Positions 61,160 to 64,000 of a stretch of 64,000 bases of DNA are shown here, one piece after another (within the stretch, counting starts at the first letter, position 1; each line of letters opens with the position of its first letter). The notes beneath the pieces are model-generated. The model was not told where the DNA came from. It did no database searches and was given only the letters and a program-made list of their open reading frames with translations. Source of the stretch: Tanytarsus gracilentus (lineage: Eukaryota > Arthropoda > Insecta > Diptera > Chironomidae); the NCBI GenBank assembly GCA_038502055.1, contig JAXRKN010000039.1, positions 4,464,001-4,528,000 of the forward strand, in the 5' to 3' direction. The position numbers and the translations under genes were made by a program.

Positions 61160-64000
61160 TTAAAATGGAAAAAATAGTTTTTTTTTCGTTGCGCAAAACG
61201 GCAATTTTTTACCTTGAGTTGTTGTTTGCGACTCAAACTTTTCCCACAGCTCGTTTGTTTCAATTCAATGCACTTTTCCTCAGTTCTTATTCAGATTTTT
61301 TTTTCACTGTTTATCCTTGAAGATGAAAAAGTTCCGCAACTCCTTAATTATTCACCATAACACTAATTAATTCTCTCAGTGGTTAATTATTGATTAAGCA
61401 CTTTTAGTTTCTTAATGGACTGCAAAGAAAACACAGAAGCTCTTTTGAACATTCAACCTTGATTATGATCTTATGCAATTTTAATCTAATTTAATGACCC
61501 CGAAGTGATTGATTTAATGAACATTAGATGGTGTAATAAATTAAGTGATAAAAGTGAAAGGATCAAGCACAAATTTCTTCCACGTGAAATAATTTTATTT
61601 GCATATTCAAGCCATTAAATTTTACTAATCTCATTTTGTAAGCGATCAAGGAGTGGACAATCTACCTAAAAATGAAAATTATTTCAATCCTTTTTAAACT
61701 CCATGAACAAAATCATTATTTATGCTTTTGTTTAACTACAAAATTCTCTTTGATAGTTTTAATTGAGTGAAATTTACAATTTAAAACTTGCTCGTGAAAA
61801 TGCATTTGCACCCGTTCCAAATTATGAAAAGTTTCTCCTTTGGTGAGAAAATGTTTGTGATAAAGTTTCTTCATTAAAATTCAAGGGTGTATTAATTTAA
61901 TAAATTCAAGGGCTGACTAATTATTCATGGGATAAAAGTTATTTTTAGACCGTGGTGGTGGGAAAAAGGGACTCTTTGAAAGTTTATTATCTTCTCGAAG
62001 TTTATTTAGGATAAAAAGTTTTTGCAAATTATCATTTTAGCTAAACAGTTCATCCCTTGCTTGCAACCCACGAAAAATAATAAATTTAAAATTATTAGGT
62101 GGTAAAGTGTTGAATGTCCAACAAAAAAAAGTAATTTAACCCCACACATTTTCTAAAACTTTTCTCTTAAGCACAACCACATACTCATTCAAGAGCGGTT
62201 ATCACCTCCTTCACATCTTCTCTTTTACATTTTCTTCATTCTTATGAACGAACCATCATAATCATCATTCACTTGAAAAGAATCACTCGTTTTTTTGTGT
62301 ATACCACAATATTTTTCTAACATCCTCTTCGTATCCAGTGGCGGTTTCCTTTTTGACTGTTATGTTACATCTGAAAGCTGTCAGTTAATATGTCTTAAGT
62401 GAGGAAACAATGGGAAGTGAAATCATTTATCTTTTCACTCAATGATAGCCTCTCGTTGGATATCATCATCACTCATTGGATATTAATAAACTTAATATTT
62501 TCTCATACACATCATTGTGTGCCCTTTTGACTCACTTCTGATTTCCACTCATTTATTTTCTTCTCGCGCGATCCGCACTAACAGAATTACATTGACAGAC
62601 CGAGAAAAGATAGAAATTGTGGTGTGATATGAAACACAATCGGACGTAAAGTGCCGCGTTGATTTTTTCCCGATATGCGATCAGAGGAAATTCTTTTGGG
62701 TTACTGGTTGATTCGGAAACAAAAACACATCGACTACTTCTGCACTTTATCGTCTTTCACTTTTACCATCCACATGCCACATGAGTTTTTCCAGTCATGA
62801 CAATATGCGCAAGTCACAACACAACATCGGCTGTTGAGAAAAGGACGAAAATATTCACTGGAAAGTCTTCGTGACTGTTTAATTTTTATCAATGAATGAA
62901 TAATCGAGATGTGTCCACGATTTGTGTCTCGGAAAATTTTTCTGCACGTAAACAGTGCGTAATAAATGCGGTTCTCAACCGAGAGATTAAATTTATTGGT
63001 CATTGCGTGCACGGTGGGTGAACGAAAAGCTAAAGTTTAATTAAATAGTAAAGGCGAGAAAATTGTTTTGGTGGTCGTAAAATTTTCTGCTGAGGTGGAG
63101 GAGAAAAAAATTAAAGTTCAGGAGAAAAGAAAGATTGTGGTAGGTCAGTTGTAAGTCGGGAATTGGGATGCATGGCAGGAAATTTTAATGGAATAGATGG
63201 TAATCAAATATTTGAAAAATTTTACTGAACTAAATTATTTAAAATTACTTTTCTATTTCAATCTAGAAATTGTAAATTTTCTATAATTTAATTCATTAAA
63301 ACTCTCCTGAGGACAGACGTACACAGGATGTCAATTTAACTTACATGACTATTGATTTAGTAGAGCAATTGAGATTATCTAAAGTACTTTATGTGAATAG
63401 ATATTACATACTTAGATTAGAGAAATAAGCATTGAATTTTCTAGATATACCCGCAAGCTAAGCTATATACAAAGTGTGATACTGAACATCTTTTAGTTGT
63501 GTCGTGTGATCTTGTTAGACTAAAATGTGTGTTTACCCTTGTACAATGTACATGATGAAGTGAATAACATGTAACGTTTTCTCTCTCTTGAGTGGTTAAG
63601 AATATTTTCATGTTTCAGCAAAGCGGGAGATAAAAATTCCCATTCAATCGTCTTTTCGGATTACTTTTGGCACATTTTCAATTGCACACAACACAATAAT
63701 CGTAAAGCAAAAGTTTCGTTCAAGCATCTGTTGAGCTTTCGAGAATCATTACTTTTTAATGTGCATAATCGACAAAAAAAGAGTCATAAAATATTTAAAA
63801 ATTTATTTTCGCCTCCAAAACAGCTTGAGCTCAATACAATGTCGAGATTGAAATTTATTCACGATATACAGCTTCACTTGATTTTATTTTCTTTAAACAC
63901 ATTTCATTATTCAAAAATTCAACGAAAATTATTCAATTTAATTTTTCCAGCCCACGTGTGAACGTAAAAATTATTTTGTGTTCATAACTTTATTAATTTT
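61160..64000. other. Right edge, no gene supported
   Basis: AT-rich sequence with no supported gene. A stretch at about 63301-63560 has more even base composition than its surroundings and no long frames; it could be part of a 3' UTR or conserved noncoding element of a gene beyond the window. The rest is unremarkable. Confidence 0.35.

Noticed and set aside
59766..61263. Arg/Pro/Gly-rich frames in the GCCGCC arrays
   Set aside because: They are translations of the subterminal repeats of the 1339-bp element.

Overview
The window is AT-rich insect nuclear DNA, most likely from a dipteran and possibly a nematoceran midge or fly. The evidence is short introns (mostly 50-400 bp), TATA/TCAGT-type arthropod promoters, a CYP4 cytochrome P450, a two-Ig Dpr-family cell-surface protein, tandem pacifastin-type protease inhibitors and a eukaryotic tRNA-Gly(UCC). 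Nothing bacterial or viral is evident. Species placement is inference. I rebuilt the gene models by hand from splice sites, reading-frame phase and family motifs; for every multi-exon model the exon lengths sum to a whole number of codons.

Layout. 1-13.0 kb: no gene I can support. 13.0-19.5 kb: a one-strand (minus) cluster of small secreted-protein genes. These are a three-domain pacifastin precursor (13052-13800), its four-domain paralogue (14186-15685), a possible intronless 70-aa secreted peptide (17174-17386), a small pacifastin-related Cys-rich protein (17591-18327) and a strongly His-rich secreted peptide (18717-19407). 25.7-33.5 kb: a ten-exon minus-strand gene for a Dpr-family protein of about 485 aa with an unusually long N-terminal extension. 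40.1-41.9 kb: a complete six-exon plus-strand CYP4-type P450 of 489 aa, whose haem-ligand cysteine lies on a 16-nt microexon. 56.9-57.2 kb: tRNA-Gly(UCC) followed closely by a degenerate 5S rRNA copy.

The right half is repeat-rich. It has a T/G/A homopolymer block (44.1-44.3 kb, perhaps an assembly artefact) and a 1.2-kb element with short terminal inverted similarity that carries 13-, 17- and 131-bp tandem arrays (47.16-48.37 kb), plus a related truncated copy at 55.6 kb. It also holds two non-autonomous elements with perfect 8-bp target-site duplications and GC-rich ends around AT-rich cores (50499-51534 and 59812-61150), which point to the hAT superfamily.

The most interesting biology is the 13-19.5 kb secreted cluster: tandem and degenerate protease inhibitors beside a histidine-rich, probably metal-binding peptide, all on one strand. 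The genes share a signal-peptide exon ending in phase 1, which suggests local duplication and exon shuffling. Joint function (for example in haemolymph, gut or saliva) is inference. The Dpr and P450 genes are independent of this cluster.
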